From: Pseudomonas sp. TH43
GTDB taxonomy: Bacteria > Pseudomonadota > Gammaproteobacteria > Pseudomonadales > Pseudomonadaceae
Direction: 5' to 3'
NCBI RefSeq assembly: GCF_016650635.1
Contig: NZ_JAEKFI010000001.1
Span: 1,240,001 to 1,304,000, forward strand
DNA length: 64,000 nt
The notes under the pieces were generated by a model. That model worked only from the letters and a program-made list of their open reading frames with translations, ran no database searches and was not told where the DNA came from. Below, in pieces: positions 10,705-20,522 of this stretch (positions within the stretch are counted from its first letter, which is position 1; the number at the start of each line of letters is the position of its first letter). A program made the translations under genes and the position numbers.

Positions 10705-13101
10705 CTAATGCGTGCTAATTCTTTCCTTAGCATCAGACTCACGTTTTTCATCCTTGGCAACTATCTCCGGAGCCACATCCGGCAAGGGCTCCGGCGCGTA
10801 TTGCAGCGCAATTTGCAGGACCTCGTCAATCCATTTAACCGGTTTAATCTGCAGATCCTGCTTGATGTTGTCCGGAATCTCCTTGAGATCACGCACGTTT
10901 TCTTCCGGAATAATCACAATCTTGATTCCGCCGCGGTGAGCCGCGAGCAGTTTTTCCTTCAGACCACCAATAGCCAGCACTTGGCCACGCAGGGTGATTT
11001 CGCCGGTCATGGCGACATCGGCACGCACGGGAATGCCAGTCAATGCCGACACCAACGCAGTGCACATGCCTACACCGGCACTCGGACCATCCTTCGGCGT
11101 GGCACCTTCCGGCATGTGGATGTGCGTGTCGCGCTTCTCGTGGAAATCCACAGGAATGCCCAGGCTTTTCGCGCGGCTGCGCACCACGGTCAGGGCTGCA
11201 GTGATCGATTCGACCATTACATCACCCAGCGAACCGGTCTTGATCAGTTGGCCTTTACCCGGCACGACAGCGGCTTCAATGGTCAGCAATTCGCCGCCCA
11301 CCTGAGTCCAGGCGAGGCCGGTGACCTGGCCGATCTGGTCTTGCTGTTCGGCCAGACCGTAGCGGAATTTACGCACGCCGAGGAAGTGTTCCAGCGCATC
11401 AGCTGTCACTTTCACCGAGAAGCGTTTTTCCATAGCGTGCTCTTTCACAGCCTTGCGGCAGACCTTGGCGATCTGACGTTCGAGGCCCCGCACACCGGCT
11501 TCACGGGTGTAATAACGGATGATGTCGCGGATCGCTTCTTCGTCGAATTCCAGCTCGCCCTTCTTCAAGCCGTTTGCGGCAATCTGTTTTGGCGAGAGGT
11601 ATTTGACGGCGATGTTGATCTTTTCGTCTTCGGTGTAGCCCGGCAGACGGATCACTTCCATCCGGTCAAGCAGCGCCGGAGGAATGTTCATCGAGTTCGA
11701 AGTGCACAGGAACATCACATCCGAAAGATCGTAATCGACTTCCAGATAATGATCGTTGAAGTTGTGGTTCTGCTCTGGATCAAGCACTTCCAGCAACGCC
11801 GACGCCGGGTCGCCACGCATGTCGCTGCCCATTTTGTCGATTTCATCGAGCAGGAACAGCGGGTTGCGTACACCCACCTTTGTCATCTTTTGAATCAATC
11901 TTCCCGGCATCGAACCGATGTAAGTCCGCCGATGACCGCGAATTTCCGCTTCGTCACGCACGCCGCCGAGGGCCATACGCACAAATTTACGGTTAGTGGC
12001 GTGGGCAATCGACTCCGCCAGCGAGGTTTTACCCACGCCCGGAGGACCCACCAGGCACAACACCGGGCCACGAATCTTCTTCACGCGCTTTTGCACGGCG
12101 AGGTATTCAAGAATGCGCTCCTTGACCTCTTCGAGACCGTAGTGATCGGCATCGAGAATGTCTTCAGCACGCGCCAGATCCAGGCGTACTTTGCTTTGAG
12201 CCTTCCACGGCACCTGCACCAGCCAGTCGATGTACGAGCGCACCACGGTAGCCTCGGCAGACATCGGCGACATTTGCTTGAGCTTGTTCAGCTCGGCAGT
12301 GGCTTTGGCCAACGCGTCTTTCGGCAGACCGGCAGCGTCGATACGCTTTTTCAGGTCTTCGATTTCGTTGTGGCCTTCGTCGCTGTCACCGAGTTCTTTC
12401 TGAATAGCCTTCATCTGCTCATTCAGGTAGTACTCGCGCTGACTGCGCTCCATTTGCTTTTTAACGCGGCCACGAATGCGTTTTTCGACTTGCAGCAGGT
12501 CGATCTCGGCATCCAGCAACGCCAGGACGTGCTCGACACGGGCCGACAGGTCGATGATTTCGAGGATTTCCTGCTTCTGCTCGATTTTCAGCGCCATGTG
12601 CGCGGCCATGGTGTCTACCAGACGACCCGGCTCATCGATGCTGTTGAGCGAAGACAGGACTTCAGCCGGGACTTTTTTACCCAACTGTACATATTGTTCA
12701 AATTGCGACAGCAGCGTGCGTACGAAGACTTCGGATTCGCGCTCGGCAGCGTCGACTTCTTCAATCAGCGAGACTTCAGCACGGCAATGGCCGTCGACTT
12801 CGCTGAAGCGTTCAACGGTACCGCGCTGCTCACCTTCGACCAGAACCTTGACGGTGCCGTCAGGCAGCTTGAGCAGCTGTAGAACAGTGGCGATGGTACC
12901 TACGCGATAGAGAGCATCTTCACCGGGATCGTCGTCAGCCGGGTTTCTCTGGGCCAGCAGGAGGATCTGCTTGTCACCCGTCATCGCTGCCTCGAGGGCT
13001 TCGATGGATTTCTCGCGCCCCACGAACAGCGGGATAACCATGTGCGGATAAACCACGACATCACGCAATGGCAGGAGAGGCAATTCGATGGTTGTCTTCA
13101 T
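10705..13101 (-). CDS. lon: ATP-dependent protease Lon
   Basis: A 798-residue cytoplasmic AAA+ serine protease that degrades misfolded and regulatory proteins. Order of domains: LON substrate-binding N-domain (1-200, from MKTTIELPLLPLRDVVVYPH), a coiled-coil middle, AAA+ module with Walker A GPPGVGKTSLAES near residue 355 and Walker B PLFLLDEIDKMG, then the protease domain. The protease domain carries the catalytic Ser in PKDGPSAGVGM and the dyad Lys in LAIGGLKEKLLAAHRGG. A heat-shock-type promoter lies upstream at 13159-13188. clpX is upstream on the same strand and hupB downstream. Confidence 0.97.
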   Translation of the reverse strand: MKTTIELPLLPLRDVVVYPHMVIPLFVGREKSIEALEAAMTGDKQILLLAQRNPADDDPGEDALYRVGTIATVLQLLKLPDGTVKVLVEGEQRGTVERFSEVDGHCRAEVSLIEEVDAAERESEVFVRTLLSQFEQYVQLGKKVPAEVLSSLNSIDEPGRLVDTMAAHMALKIEQKQEILEIIDLSARVEHVLALLDAEIDLLQVEKRIRGRVKKQMERSQREYYLNEQMKAIQKELGDSDEGHNEIEDLKKRIDAAGLPKDALAKATAELNKLKQMSPMSAEATVVRSYIDWLVQVPWKAQSKVRLDLARAEDILDADHYGLEEVKERILEYLAVQKRVKKIRGPVLCLVGPPGVGKTSLAESIAHATNRKFVRMALGGVRDEAEIRGHRRTYIGSMPGRLIQKMTKVGVRNPLFLLDEIDKMGSDMRGDPASALLEVLDPEQNHNFNDHYLEVDYDLSDVMFLCTSNSMNIPPALLDRMEVIRLPGYTEDEKINIAVKYLSPKQIAANGLKKGELEFDEEAIRDIIRYYTREAGVRGLERQIAKVCRKAVKEHAMEKRFSVKVTADALEHFLGVRKFRYGLAEQQDQIGQVTGLAWTQVGGELLTIEAAVVPGKGQLIKTGSLGDVMVESITAALTVVRSRAKSLGIPVDFHEKRDTHIHMPEGATPKDGPSAGVGMCTALVSALTGIPVRADVAMTGEITLRGQVLAIGGLKEKLLAAHRGGIKIVIIPEENVRDLKEIPDNIKQDLQIKPVKWIDEVLQIALQYAPEPLPDVAPEIVAKDEKRESDAKERISTH

Positions 13102-13158
13102 GATTTCGCCTCTACGGCGGCCATAAGGCCGTAATCAGATGGAATTGAGCTTGAAACC

Positions 13159-13188
13159 AAGATGGGGGCTGCTCTGGAAAAAAACAAG
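13159..13188 (-). promoter_or_regulatory. Sigma-32 (RpoH) type promoter for lon
   Basis: On the minus strand CTTGTTT (13188-13182), 14 nt, then CCCCATCTT (13167-13159). The -10 matches the heat-shock consensus CCCCATnT, and the -35 matches CTTGAAA at five of seven positions. It ends 58 nt before the lon start codon. Heat-shock control of lon is established in E. coli; here it is inferred from the motif. Confidence 0.55.
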
Positions 13189-13213
13189 CGCAAAGCGGAT
13201 GTAAAAAACGACA

Positions 13214-13240
13214 TAAAAAAAAAGAGGCCCGAAGGCCCCT
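13214..13240 (-). terminator. Rho-independent terminator of clpX
   Basis: On the minus strand GGGGCC, loop TTCG, GGCCTC, then CTTTTTTTTT. It sits 25 nt after the clpX stop codon and separates clpPX from lon. Confidence 0.85.
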
Positions 13241-13264
13241 TCTTTGTTGCGACAGAGTGAACGC

Positions 13265-14548
13265 TTACGCGTCCGGCGCTGCCTTGGCTGTCGGCTCACT
13301 GTTCTCATAGATATACAGTGGCTTGGACTTGCCTTCGATCACGCTTTCGTCGATCACGACCTTGCTCACCTCGGACTGCGAGGGGATTTCATACATCGTG
13401 TCGAGCAGTACACCTTCGAGAATCGAGCGCAGGCCACGGGCACCGGTTTTACGTTCCAGGGCACGCTTGGCGACCGATTTCAGTGCGTCGGTGCGGAATT
13501 CCAGATCGACGCCTTCCATCTCGAACAGCTTGGCATACTGTTTGGTCAGAGCATTTTTCGGCTCGGTGAGGATCTGCATCAGCGCAGCCTCGTCGAGCTC
13601 GTCCAGCGTCGCAAGAACTGGCAGACGACCCACGAACTCCGGGATCAGACCGAACTTGACCAGATCGTCAGGCTCGACTTCACGCAGGGATTCACCGACC
13701 TTCTTGCCTTCTTCCTTACTGCGAACTTCTGCGTTGAAACCTATACCGCCCTTGGTGGAACGGTTTTGAATAACCTTTTCCAGACCAGAGAACGCACCAC
13801 CACAGATGAACAGGATGTTACGGGTGTCGACCTGCAGGAATTCCTGCTGCGGATGCTTGCGGCCACCTTGCGGCGGTACCGAAGCGACCGTGCCTTCGAT
13901 CAACTTCAACAAGGCCTGTTGCACGCCTTCACCGGAAACATCGCGGGTGATCGACGGGTTATCGGACTTGCGGGAAATCTTGTCGATTTCGTCGATGTAG
14001 ACAATGCCCATCTGGGCTTTTTCGACGTCGTAATCGCACTTCTGCAGCAGCTTCTGAATGATGTTCTCGACATCTTCACCTACGTAACCGGCCTCGGTGA
14101 GGGTGGTTGCGTCGGCGATGGTGAACGGAACGTTCAGCAAGCGGGCCAGGGTTTCGGCCAGCAGGGTTTTACCGGAGCCTGTCGGGCCGATCAGCAGGAT
14201 GTTGCTCTTGCCGAGTTCGACGTCGTCAGCCTTTTTGTCACGCTGGTTCAGGCGCTTGTAGTGGTTGTACACCGCTACGGCCAGAACCTTTTTCGCACGC
14301 TCCTGACCAATGACGTACTGGTCAAGGATGCCGCTGATTTCTTTAGGCGAAGGCAATTTATGCGCGCTGCTCTCGGCCTGGGCTTCCTGCACCTCCTCGC
14401 GGATGATGTCATTGCACAGGTCGACGCACTCGTCGCAGATAAAGACCGAGGGGCCGGCAATCAATTTGCGCACTTCATGCTGGCTTTTGCCACAGAAGGA
14501 GCAATAGAGCAGCTTGCCGTTGTCCTCGCCGTTGCGGGTGTCAGTCAT
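13265..14548 (-). CDS. clpX: ATP-dependent Clp protease ATP-binding subunit ClpX
   Basis: A 427-residue AAA+ unfoldase that feeds substrates to ClpP. The start at 14548 gives [20 protein letters not shown]; an upstream in-frame start would add 11 residues unlike the family. An N-terminal zinc finger ([11 protein letters not shown] and [10 protein letters not shown]), Walker A ([15 protein letters not shown]), Walker B ([11 protein letters not shown]), the ClpP-docking IGF loop (GGIGFNAEV) and the sensor-2 GARGLRS are all present. It lies 112 nt downstream of clpP on the same strand. A hairpin at 14597-14616 sits between the two genes and may tune ClpX against ClpP. Confidence 0.97.
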   Translation of the reverse strand: MTDTRNGEDNGKLLYCSFCGKSQHEVRKLIAGPSVFICDECVDLCNDIIREEVQEAQAESSAHKLPSPKEISGILDQYVIGQERAKKVLAVAVYNHYKRLNQRDKKADDVELGKSNILLIGPTGSGKTLLAETLARLLNVPFTIADATTLTEAGYVGEDVENIIQKLLQKCDYDVEKAQMGIVYIDEIDKISRKSDNPSITRDVSGEGVQQALLKLIEGTVASVPPQGGRKHPQQEFLQVDTRNILFICGGAFSGLEKVIQNRSTKGGIGFNAEVRSKEEGKKVGESLREVEPDDLVKFGLIPEFVGRLPVLATLDELDEAALMQILTEPKNALTKQYAKLFEMEGVDLEFRTDALKSVAKRALERKTGARGLRSILEGVLLDTMYEIPSQSEVSKVVIDESVIEGKSKPLYIYENSEPTAKAAPDA

Positions 14549-14660
14549 TCGTTCGATCCAAATCCGATAGGCTTGCAACACAAGATGAAGGCTATTGCGG
14601 GCTTTTTCAAGCCCGCTGGCGAACAGACTCGCCGACCAAGCCTATTTTGAGCTGCTTATT

Positions 14661-15296
14661 TTAAGCGGGGCGCTGGTTGATCACTTCATCGATCAAGCCG
14701 TATTCCTTCGCAGCTTCGGCGCTCATGAAGTTGTCGCGATTGGTATCGCGCTCGATTTCTTCAAGAGTGCGGCCGCTGTGCTTGGCCATCAGCGTGTTCA
14801 GACGCTCGCGGATGAAGAGGATTTCCTTGGCGTGGATTTCGATATCCGAAGCCTGGCCCTGGAAACCGCCCAGTGGCTGGTGAATCATCACACGCGAGTT
14901 AGGCAGGCAGAAACGTTTGCCTGGAGCGCCTGCGGTCAGCAGGAACGCGCCCATGCTGCAGGCCTGGCCGATGCAAGTGGTCGATACGTTGGGTTTGATG
15001 AACTGCATGGTGTCGTAGATCGACATGCCAGCCGTCACCGAACCGCCCGGGGAGTTGATATAGAGATGGATGTCCTTGTCCGGGTTTTCCGCTTCAAGGA
15101 ACAGCAGTTGCGCACAGATCAGGTTGGCCATGTAGTCCTCTACCGGACCAACCAGAAAGATCACTCGCTCCTTGAGCAGGCGCGAGTAGATGTCATAGGC
15201 GCGTTCGCCACGAGCAGATTGCTCGACAACCATCGGGACCAGGCCGCCTGCGGCCTGGATATCAGAGTTCTGCTGAATATACGAATTACGGAACAT
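14661..15296 (-). CDS. clpP: ATP-dependent Clp protease proteolytic subunit ClpP
   Basis: A 211-residue serine protease that forms the tetradecameric chamber used by ClpX and ClpA. The catalytic Ser is in [11 protein letters not shown], the His in [11 protein letters not shown] and the Asp in [10 protein letters not shown]. The start at 15296 is [10 protein letters not shown], and the short leader before [20 protein letters not shown] is the usual propeptide region. It follows tig, with an inverted repeat (about 15339-15361) in the 92-bp gap that could act as a partial terminator. Confidence 0.97.
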   Translation of the reverse strand: MFRNSYIQQNSDIQAAGGLVPMVVEQSARGERAYDIYSRLLKERVIFLVGPVEDYMANLICAQLLFLEAENPDKDIHLYINSPGGSVTAGMSIYDTMQFIKPNVSTTCIGQACSMGAFLLTAGAPGKRFCLPNSRVMIHQPLGGFQGQASDIEIHAKEILFIRERLNTLMAKHSGRTLEEIERDTNRDNFMSAEAAKEYGLIDEVINQRPA

Positions 15297-15388
15297 GCTC
15301 TGCAGTCACTCCCAAATAGTTATGTCTTGAATACGCATAAGCCAGCTCGAAGGCTGGCTTATGTGTGTACTTCTTAACGCAAAAACAA

Positions 15389-16699
15389 TCAGTCGGCTTT
15401 TGGAGCTTCTACCGGCTTGACAGCTTCTTCGTAAGAGACCGACTTGTCGGTCACGCTAGCTTTCTGCAGAACAGTATCCACAACTTGTTCTTCCAGCACA
15501 ACCGAACGAACTTCGTTCAGTTGCTGCTCGTTCTTGTAGTACCACGACACAACCTGCTCAGGCTCCTGGTAAGCCGAAGCCATTTCCTGAATCATTTCGC
15601 GAACGCGAGCTTCGTCAGGCTTCAGGTCGAACTGCTTGACCACTTCAGCCACGATCAGACCCAGCACAACACGGCGCTTGGCTTGCTCTTCGAACAGCTC
15701 GGCCGGCAGTTGGTCAGGCTTGATGTTGCCGCCGAACTGCTGAACAGCCTGCACGCGCAGACGGTCAACTTCGTTGGACAGCAGAGCCTTAGGCACTTCG
15801 ATCGGGTTGGTGGCCAGCAGACCGTCCATTACCTGATTCTTGACCTTGGATTTGATCGCCTGACGCAGTTCACGCTCCATGTTCTTGCGAACTTCGGTGC
15901 GGAAACCGTCGATGCCGCTTTCCTTGATGCCGAATTGAGCGAAGAACTCTTCGTTCAGCTCAGGCAGCTTAGGCTCGGAAACAGTGTTGACGGTCACGGT
16001 GAACTCGGCGGTTTTGCCAGCCAGGTCCAGGTTCTGATAGTCCTCTGGGAAGGTCAGGTTCAGAACGCGTTCTTCGCCAGCCTTGGCGCCGACCAGGCCT
16101 TCTTCAAAGCCAGGGATCATGCGGCCGGAACCCAGCACCAGTTGAGTACCCTTGGCGGAACCGCCAGCGAACACTTCGCCATCAACCTTGCCAACGAAAT
16201 CGATGTTCAGTTGGTCTTCGTTCTGAGCGGCGCGATCGGTCACTTCAAAACGGGTGTTCTGCTTGCGCAGGATGTCGAGCATTTTGTCCAGGTCAGCGTC
16301 AGCCACGTCAGCGCTCAGGCGCTCAACGGTGATGCCTTCGAAACCGGCAACGGTGAACTCAGGGAACACTTCGAATACAGCAACGTATTCCAGGTCTTTG
16401 CCAGCTTCGAGCGATTTAGGCTCGATCGAAGGCGAACCCGCCGGGTTCAGCTTCTGCTCAACCACAGCTTCGTAGAAGGAGGACTGGATCACGTCGCCTA
16501 CAGCTTCCTGACGAGCGTCAGCACCGAAACGGCGCTTGATTTCGCTCATTGGCACTTTGCCTGGACGGAAGCCAGCAATCTTGGCCTTTTGGGCAGTCTG
16601 CTGCAGACGCTTGTTGACCTGGCTCTCAATGCGCTCAGCCGGCACGGTGACGCTCATGCGGCGCTCAAGAGCAGTAGTATTTTCAACAGAAACTTGCAT
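15389..16699 (-). CDS. tig: Trigger factor (ribosome-associated chaperone and PPIase)
   Basis: A 436-residue chaperone that binds nascent chains at the ribosome exit. The start at 16699 gives [20 protein letters not shown], the family N-terminus; a longer frame from 16762 is unlikely. The ribosome-binding signature is seen in [17 protein letters not shown] (about residues 44-60). The FKBP-type domain occupies about 150-245 ([30 protein letters not shown]), and a helical C-terminal domain follows. It is the first gene of the tig-clpP-clpX block. Confidence 0.97.
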   Translation of the reverse strand: MQVSVENTTALERRMSVTVPAERIESQVNKRLQQTAQKAKIAGFRPGKVPMSEIKRRFGADARQEAVGDVIQSSFYEAVVEQKLNPAGSPSIEPKSLEAGKDLEYVAVFEVFPEFTVAGFEGITVERLSADVADADLDKMLDILRKQNTRFEVTDRAAQNEDQLNIDFVGKVDGEVFAGGSAKGTQLVLGSGRMIPGFEEGLVGAKAGEERVLNLTFPEDYQNLDLAGKTAEFTVTVNTVSEPKLPELNEEFFAQFGIKESGIDGFRTEVRKNMERELRQAIKSKVKNQVMDGLLATNPIEVPKALLSNEVDRLRVQAVQQFGGNIKPDQLPAELFEEQAKRRVVLGLIVAEVVKQFDLKPDEARVREMIQEMASAYQEPEQVVSWYYKNEQQLNEVRSVVLEEQVVDTVLQKASVTDKSVSYEEAVKPVEAPKAD

Positions 16700-17056
16700 G
16701 GATATTCCTCGTTGCACAGACGTTAGCCGGCCGTTTCCGACCCCAGAATCAAGGGCATGCATTCTAGTGGGTCAAACTCAAGAAGTCACCCTACTGAAAA
16801 CGGGTAAAAAAACAGCAGGCAATTTATAGGGACCGATGCACGATTGCAGCGCGCCCCACAGGCGAATACAACCAATCACGCCAGGGCTCTGCGCCAACCT
16901 CTTCTATATATAGAAGGGACTGCCAATCACTCCCTGACGGCCGGACCTGCAAGCAAGCCCGGCGGGCAGCACGGCATCATCGAGCAACATAAATACGACG
17001 AAGCGCCCTGCCCCTGCGACCCAAAGACGGCGACGCCGACTTTTGAAACCGCTAAA

Positions 17057-17091
17057 ACAAAAAAGGCGCCAGACTGTTAAATCTGGCGCCT
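17057..17091 (-). terminator. Terminator after tRNA-His (downstream copy)
   Basis: On the minus strand GGCGCCAGA, an AT-rich loop and TCTGGCGCC, followed by TTTTTTGTTTT. It lies 10 nt after the tRNA-His 3' end, so it probably ends the tRNA transcript. Confidence 0.85.
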
Positions 17092-17100
17092 TTCGAAATA

Positions 17101-17177
17101 TGGGGTGGACGATGGGGATCGAACCCACGACAACGGGAGTCACAATCCCGTGCTCTACCAACTGAGCTACGCCCACC
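17101..17177 (-). tRNA. tRNA-His (GTG)
   Basis: 77 nt with encoded CCA. Acceptor GGTGGGC pairs with GTCCACC, the discriminator is C (as expected for His, where the extra G-1 pairs with C73). The anticodon stem CGGGA/TCCCG holds loop TTGTGAC with anticodon GTG. The T-loop is TTCGATC. Nearly identical to the copy at 17394-17470. Confidence 0.97.
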
Positions 17178-17252
17178 ATATTGCGTAACAAAAAAGCCAA
17201 ACAACTTCTTTGTTGAACTTCACCAGCCCGAAGGCATGAATGAAGCTTTAAT

Positions 17253-17337
17253 TGGTGCGGATGAAGAGACTCGAACTCTTACGCCTCGCGGCGCTGGAAC
17301 CTAAATCCAGTGTGTCTACCAATTCCACCACATCCGC
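17253..17337 (-). tRNA. tRNA-Leu (TAG)
   Basis: 85 nt, class II, with acceptor GCGGATG/CATCCGC, discriminator A and encoded CCA. The anticodon loop TTTAGGT in stem CTGGA/TCCAG gives TAG, reading CUA-type leucine codons. A long variable arm (GCCGCGAGGC) is present. It lies between the two tRNA-His genes. Confidence 0.97.
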
Positions 17338-17351
17338 AGATGAAGCTTTAA

Positions 17352-17386
17352 AACAAAAGCGCCAGACCGTTAAATCTGGCGCTTTT
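17352..17386 (-). terminator. Terminator-like hairpin between tRNA-His and tRNA-Leu
   Basis: On the minus strand AGCGCCAGA, loop, TCTGGCGCT, then TTTGTTTT. The sequence is almost the same as the hairpin at 17057-17091. Each follows a tRNA-His gene, so hairpin and tRNA look like a duplicated cassette. It may act as a processing site if the cluster is one transcript. Confidence 0.7.
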
Positions 17387-17393
17387 CGAAATA

Positions 17394-17470
17394 TGGGGTG
17401 GACGATGGGGATCGAACCCACGACAACGGGAGTCACAATCCCGTGCTCTACCAACTGAGCTACGCCCACC
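17394..17470 (-). tRNA. tRNA-His (GTG), second copy
   Basis: 77 nt, same acceptor, anticodon loop TTGTGAC (anticodon GTG) and T-loop as the copy at 17101-17177, discriminator C and encoded CCA. It lies between tRNA-Arg and tRNA-Leu in the minus-strand cluster. Confidence 0.97.
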
Positions 17471-17501
17471 ATATCGCGTTACTTGTGCCAAAGCTGCCTA
17501 A

Positions 17502-17578
17502 TGGCGCACCCGGCAGGACTCGAACCTGCGACCATCCGCTTAGAAGGCGGATGCTCTATCCAGCTGAGCTACGGGCGC
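17502..17578 (-). tRNA. tRNA-Arg (TCT)
   Basis: 77 nt with acceptor GCGCCCG/CGGGTGC, discriminator G and encoded CCA. The anticodon stem TCCGC/GCGGA holds loop CTTCTAA, giving TCT, which reads AGA and AGG. It is the promoter-proximal gene of the four-tRNA minus-strand cluster. The AT-rich region at 17580-17760 probably holds the promoter for the cluster and, on the other strand, for folD. Confidence 0.97.
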
Positions 17579-17853
17579 CTTATTAATCTGTACTCTTAAA
17601 GGACTACAAACTAAGTGCTTCCAGCCTTCGCAGAATCGTAATCCTGCTCGACCTTCTTAACCAGTGCTAGGCTGTGCCCGACAAGTGCGACGAATAGTAT
17701 AGAGGGCTCCCAAGGTCGTCAAATCTTTTTTGAAAAAAATTCATTTAATTAAAGGAGTTAGGGGAATTTGCTGACCAAGCGCCTTTGCCCTCACCGCCTG
17801 ACATGCGAGAATGCGTTCTCATTTTTTCCCCTCTCGATGGTTAATCACGCGCA

Positions 17854-18708
17854 ATGACTGCACAACTAATCGACGGCAAATCGATCGCCGCCAGCCTGCG
17901 CCAGCAGATCGCTAAACGAGTTGCCGAGCGTCGCCAGCAAGGCCTGCGCACTCCCGGCCTCGCGGTGATCCTGGTCGGCAGCGATCCTGCCTCTCAGGTT
18001 TATGTCTCGCACAAGCGTAAAGACTGTGAAGAGGTTGGCTTCCTCTCTCAAGCCTACGACCTGCCCTCTGAAACCACGCAAGACGCGCTGACCGATCTGA
18101 TCGATCGCCTCAATGATGACCCTGCGATCGACGGCATCCTCCTGCAACTGCCGCTGCCGGAACACCTCGACGCGTCCAAGCTGCTGGAGCGCATTCGCCC
18201 GGACAAAGACGTCGACGGCTTCCACCCTTATAACGTCGGTCGTCTGGCCCAGCGCATCCCGCTGCTGCGTCCATGCACCCCGAAAGGCATCATGGCGTTG
18301 CTGGAAAGCACCGGCGTCGACCTTTATGGACTGGACGCAGTGGTCGTCGGCGCCTCCAACATCGTTGGTCGTCCGATGGCGATGGAACTGCTGCTGGCCG
18401 GTTGCACCGTGACCGTAACCCACCGCTTCACCAAGGATCTCGCCGGCCATGTTGGCCGTGCCGACCTGGTGGTCGTGGCTGCCGGCAAGCCGGGCCTGGT
18501 CAAGGGCGAATGGATCAAGGAAGGCGCAATCGTCATCGACGTCGGCATCAACCGTCAGGACGACGGCAAACTGGTTGGTGACGTTGTCTACGAAACCGCC
18601 CTGCCCCGCGCTGGCTGGATTACGCCGGTGCCCGGCGGTGTTGGTCCGATGACCCGCGCCTGCCTGCTGGAAAACACCCTCTACGCGGCAGAAACCCTGC
18701 ACGCCTGA
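17854..18708 (+). CDS. folD: Bifunctional methylenetetrahydrofolate dehydrogenase / cyclohydrolase FolD
   Basis: A 284-residue enzyme that interconverts 5,10-methylene-THF and 10-formyl-THF, using NADP, for one-carbon supply. The catalytic Lys is in [13 protein letters not shown]. The signatures [14 protein letters not shown] and [20 protein letters not shown] are intact, and the nucleotide fold contains [18 protein letters not shown]. The length matches the family. It is divergent from the tRNA cluster and ends in a strong terminator. Confidence 0.97.
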   Translation: MTAQLIDGKSIAASLRQQIAKRVAERRQQGLRTPGLAVILVGSDPASQVYVSHKRKDCEEVGFLSQAYDLPSETTQDALTDLIDRLNDDPAIDGILLQLPLPEHLDASKLLERIRPDKDVDGFHPYNVGRLAQRIPLLRPCTPKGIMALLESTGVDLYGLDAVVVGASNIVGRPMAMELLLAGCTVTVTHRFTKDLAGHVGRADLVVVAAGKPGLVKGEWIKEGAIVIDVGINRQDDGKLVGDVVYETALPRAGWITPVPGGVGPMTRACLLENTLYAAETLHA

Positions 18709-18728
18709 AGCGTATTTTCGGCAAAACA

Positions 18729-18754
18729 AAAACCCCGCCCTGTGCGGGGTTTTT
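18729..18754 (+). terminator. Rho-independent terminator of folD
   Basis: AACCCCGC, loop CCTGT, GCGGGGTT then TTTC, 20-46 nt after the folD stop codon. Confidence 0.85.
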
Positions 18755-18938
18755 CGTATCTGAGAAAAAACTATAACCGTTCGCCGGAAACCCCTCTTTT
18801 TACAGGCCTTTTCACGAGATTTTCAGGTCGTTCAAACAACCATCGACAGTTCTTCAGCCATACTCCTAAAATGCGCCGCTTTTAAGAAATAACCCGTTAC
18901 AAACTAACGGAATATCCAACCTTTATGAGTTCGCCCGC

Positions 18939-19877
18939 GTGAAAATTCGTCTTTCGATTCTGAGCCTGTTTTTTGCATTTGCAGGCACATGCATCACGCC
19001 AACGATCAACGCTGCGGAAACCACCGCTGCCCCCCGTGACGCTTCAACGTTGAAGATCGCCTCCGGCAGCGCCCTGCTCATGGATATGCAGACCAATAAA
19101 GTCATCTACTCCAGCAACCCTGACGTGATCGTACCGATCGCTTCCGTCAGCAAGCTGATGACAGGCTTGGTAGTGGTTGAAGCCCGACAGAACATGGACG
19201 AATGGATCGATGTCGATATCAGCCACACCCCGGAAATGAAGGGTGTGTTCTCTCGAGTCAAACTGAAAAGTGAACTGCCGCGCCGCGAGATGCTGCTGAT
19301 TGCTCTGATGTCCTCGGAAAACCGTGCCGCCGCCAGCCTCGCGCATCACTATCCGGGCGGTTATGCCGCCTTCATCGCGGCAATGAACGCCAAGGCCAAG
19401 GCGCTCGGCATGACCAACACGCACTACGTCGAACCCACCGGTCTGTCGGAGCGCAACGTTTCCACCGCCCGCGACCTGAGCAAACTGCTGGTGGCCGCGA
19501 ACAAATATCCAATCCTCAGCGAGCTCACCACCACCAAGGAAAAGACCGTGTCTTTCCGTAAACCCAATTACACCCTGGGTTTTCGCAATACCGATCACTT
19601 GGTCAATAAAGCCGACTGGGACATCAAGATCACCAAAACCGGCTTCACCAATCCCGCCGGACATTGCCTGGTACTGGTGACCCGAATGGGCAACCGCCCT
19701 GTAGCGCTGGTAATACTTGATGCGTTCGGCAAATACACCCATTTTGCCGACGCCAGCCGTATCCGCAGCTGGATGGAAACCGGCAAGAGCGCCAGCGTTC
19801 CAGCGGTAGCTCAGCAATATAAAGCGGAGAAAAACCTCAAATCGCGCCAGAGCGGCGTGGTTGAAGCCTCGAAGTAG
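18939..19877 (+). CDS. pbpG: D-alanyl-D-alanine endopeptidase (PBP7-type), PbpG
   Basis: A 312-residue periplasmic penicillin-binding protein that cleaves D-Ala-meso-DAP cross-links in peptidoglycan. It starts with GTG at 18939 ([20 protein letters not shown]), followed by a signal peptide that ends near NAAET. The three active-site motifs are seen: SxxK in ASVSKLMTG, SxN in [10 protein letters not shown] and KTG in [11 protein letters not shown]. The family length is near 310. It stands alone, with its own promoter region after the folD terminator. Confidence 0.94.
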   Translation: MKIRLSILSLFFAFAGTCITPTINAAETTAAPRDASTLKIASGSALLMDMQTNKVIYSSNPDVIVPIASVSKLMTGLVVVEARQNMDEWIDVDISHTPEMKGVFSRVKLKSELPRREMLLIALMSSENRAAASLAHHYPGGYAAFIAAMNAKAKALGMTNTHYVEPTGLSERNVSTARDLSKLLVAANKYPILSELTTTKEKTVSFRKPNYTLGFRNTDHLVNKADWDIKITKTGFTNPAGHCLVLVTRMGNRPVALVILDAFGKYTHFADASRIRSWMETGKSASVPAVAQQYKAEKNLKSRQSGVVEASK

Positions 19878-19903
19878 TCCAACACACCATCGGATGTCCC
19901 CTC

Positions 19904-19937
19904 ACCTGTGGCGAGGGGATTTATCCCCGCTCCACAG
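19904..19937. repeat. Short solo copy of the GGCGAGGGGATTTATCCCCG repeat
   Basis: CACCTGTGGCGAGGGGATTT continuing into ATCCCCGCTCCACAG: one arm plus inner stem GGGGAT/ATCCCC of the REP family that is amplified at 43300-45489 and 55686-56244. It lies just after pbpG. Confidence 0.8.
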
Positions 19938-20007
19938 CTAAGTGAATGGAGCCTCTTAACACGGAGGCATCCACTGCCCCAGTGAGAAGTCTCACGACCT
20001 GAAAGAC

Positions 20008-20214
20008 TCAATCATTCGGCAACGGCATCTGATCATCATCAGGAATGCCATCCCCCTTGCTCGGATCGCGCACAGAATCCGGCGTCAGTACATTCGGCCG
20101 CGCCAGCGGATCACGCAGCGGACTGTCAGGATCCAGCACCGGATCAACCTCTGTCTCGGGCGTTGTCGGCACACTGTCGGGTTTTTGATCATCAAAGCTT
20201 GAATCGGTACTCAT
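20008..20214 (-). CDS. Small acidic Asp/Pro-rich protein
   Basis: A 68-residue protein starting MSTDSSFDDQKPDSVPTTPE, rich in Asp, Pro and Ser, with DPVLDPDSPLRDP and a C-terminal GIPDDDQMPLPND. No hydrophobic core, cysteine or membrane segment is visible, so it is probably disordered. It follows a second gene of the same style (20227-20433) by 12 nt and is probably cotranscribed with it. A third such protein is at 36867. The function is unknown. Confidence 0.6.
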   Translation of the reverse strand: MSTDSSFDDQKPDSVPTTPETEVDPVLDPDSPLRDPLARPNVLTPDSVRDPSKGDGIPDDDQMPLPND

Positions 20215-20226
20215 ACGCACCTCACA

Positions 20227-20433
20227 TCAAGGTTTCAGATTGGCTAACGGGTCATAGGGCTTCGCCGGCTTCTTGTCGTCCTCACCCGGCTTCACGTCTT
20301 TGGGTGCTTTGGCCGGGCCGACGGGATCGACCTGCGGATCATCGAGATCCGGCGAATCCGGATCGAAACCTAAATCGTCGCCCGTAGAGTGTTCGGACGA
20401 ATGAGGGCCTTTTGGGGATGGGGAATCTGCCAT
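20227..20433 (-). CDS. Small Asp/Pro/Lys-rich protein
   Basis: A 68-residue protein starting MADSPSPKGPHSSEHSTGDD and ending KKPAKPYDPLANLKP. It is low-complexity, charged and predicted disordered. A GGAGGCGAGC ribosome site precedes the ATG at 20433, which is better than the upstream in-frame ATG at 20451. It lies 12 nt before the similar gene at 20008, which suggests an operon. No known domain was recognised. Confidence 0.6.
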   Translation of the reverse strand: MADSPSPKGPHSSEHSTGDDLGFDPDSPDLDDPQVDPVGPAKAPKDVKPGEDDKKPAKPYDPLANLKP

Positions 20434-20522
20434 GCTCGCCTCCTGATGCACCCGCGAAATCGGGTTATAGAGGTAAGAGGCCCGCCAGGCACAGACGTGC
20501 CCGGCAGATGACGAACGGAAAC

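Noticed and set aside
10705..12882. Long plus-strand frame opposite lon
   Set aside because: Antisense shadow of lon with no coding support.
16697..16762. Longer start for trigger factor
   Set aside because: The added residues do not resemble the family; [20 protein letters not shown] is the known N-terminus.
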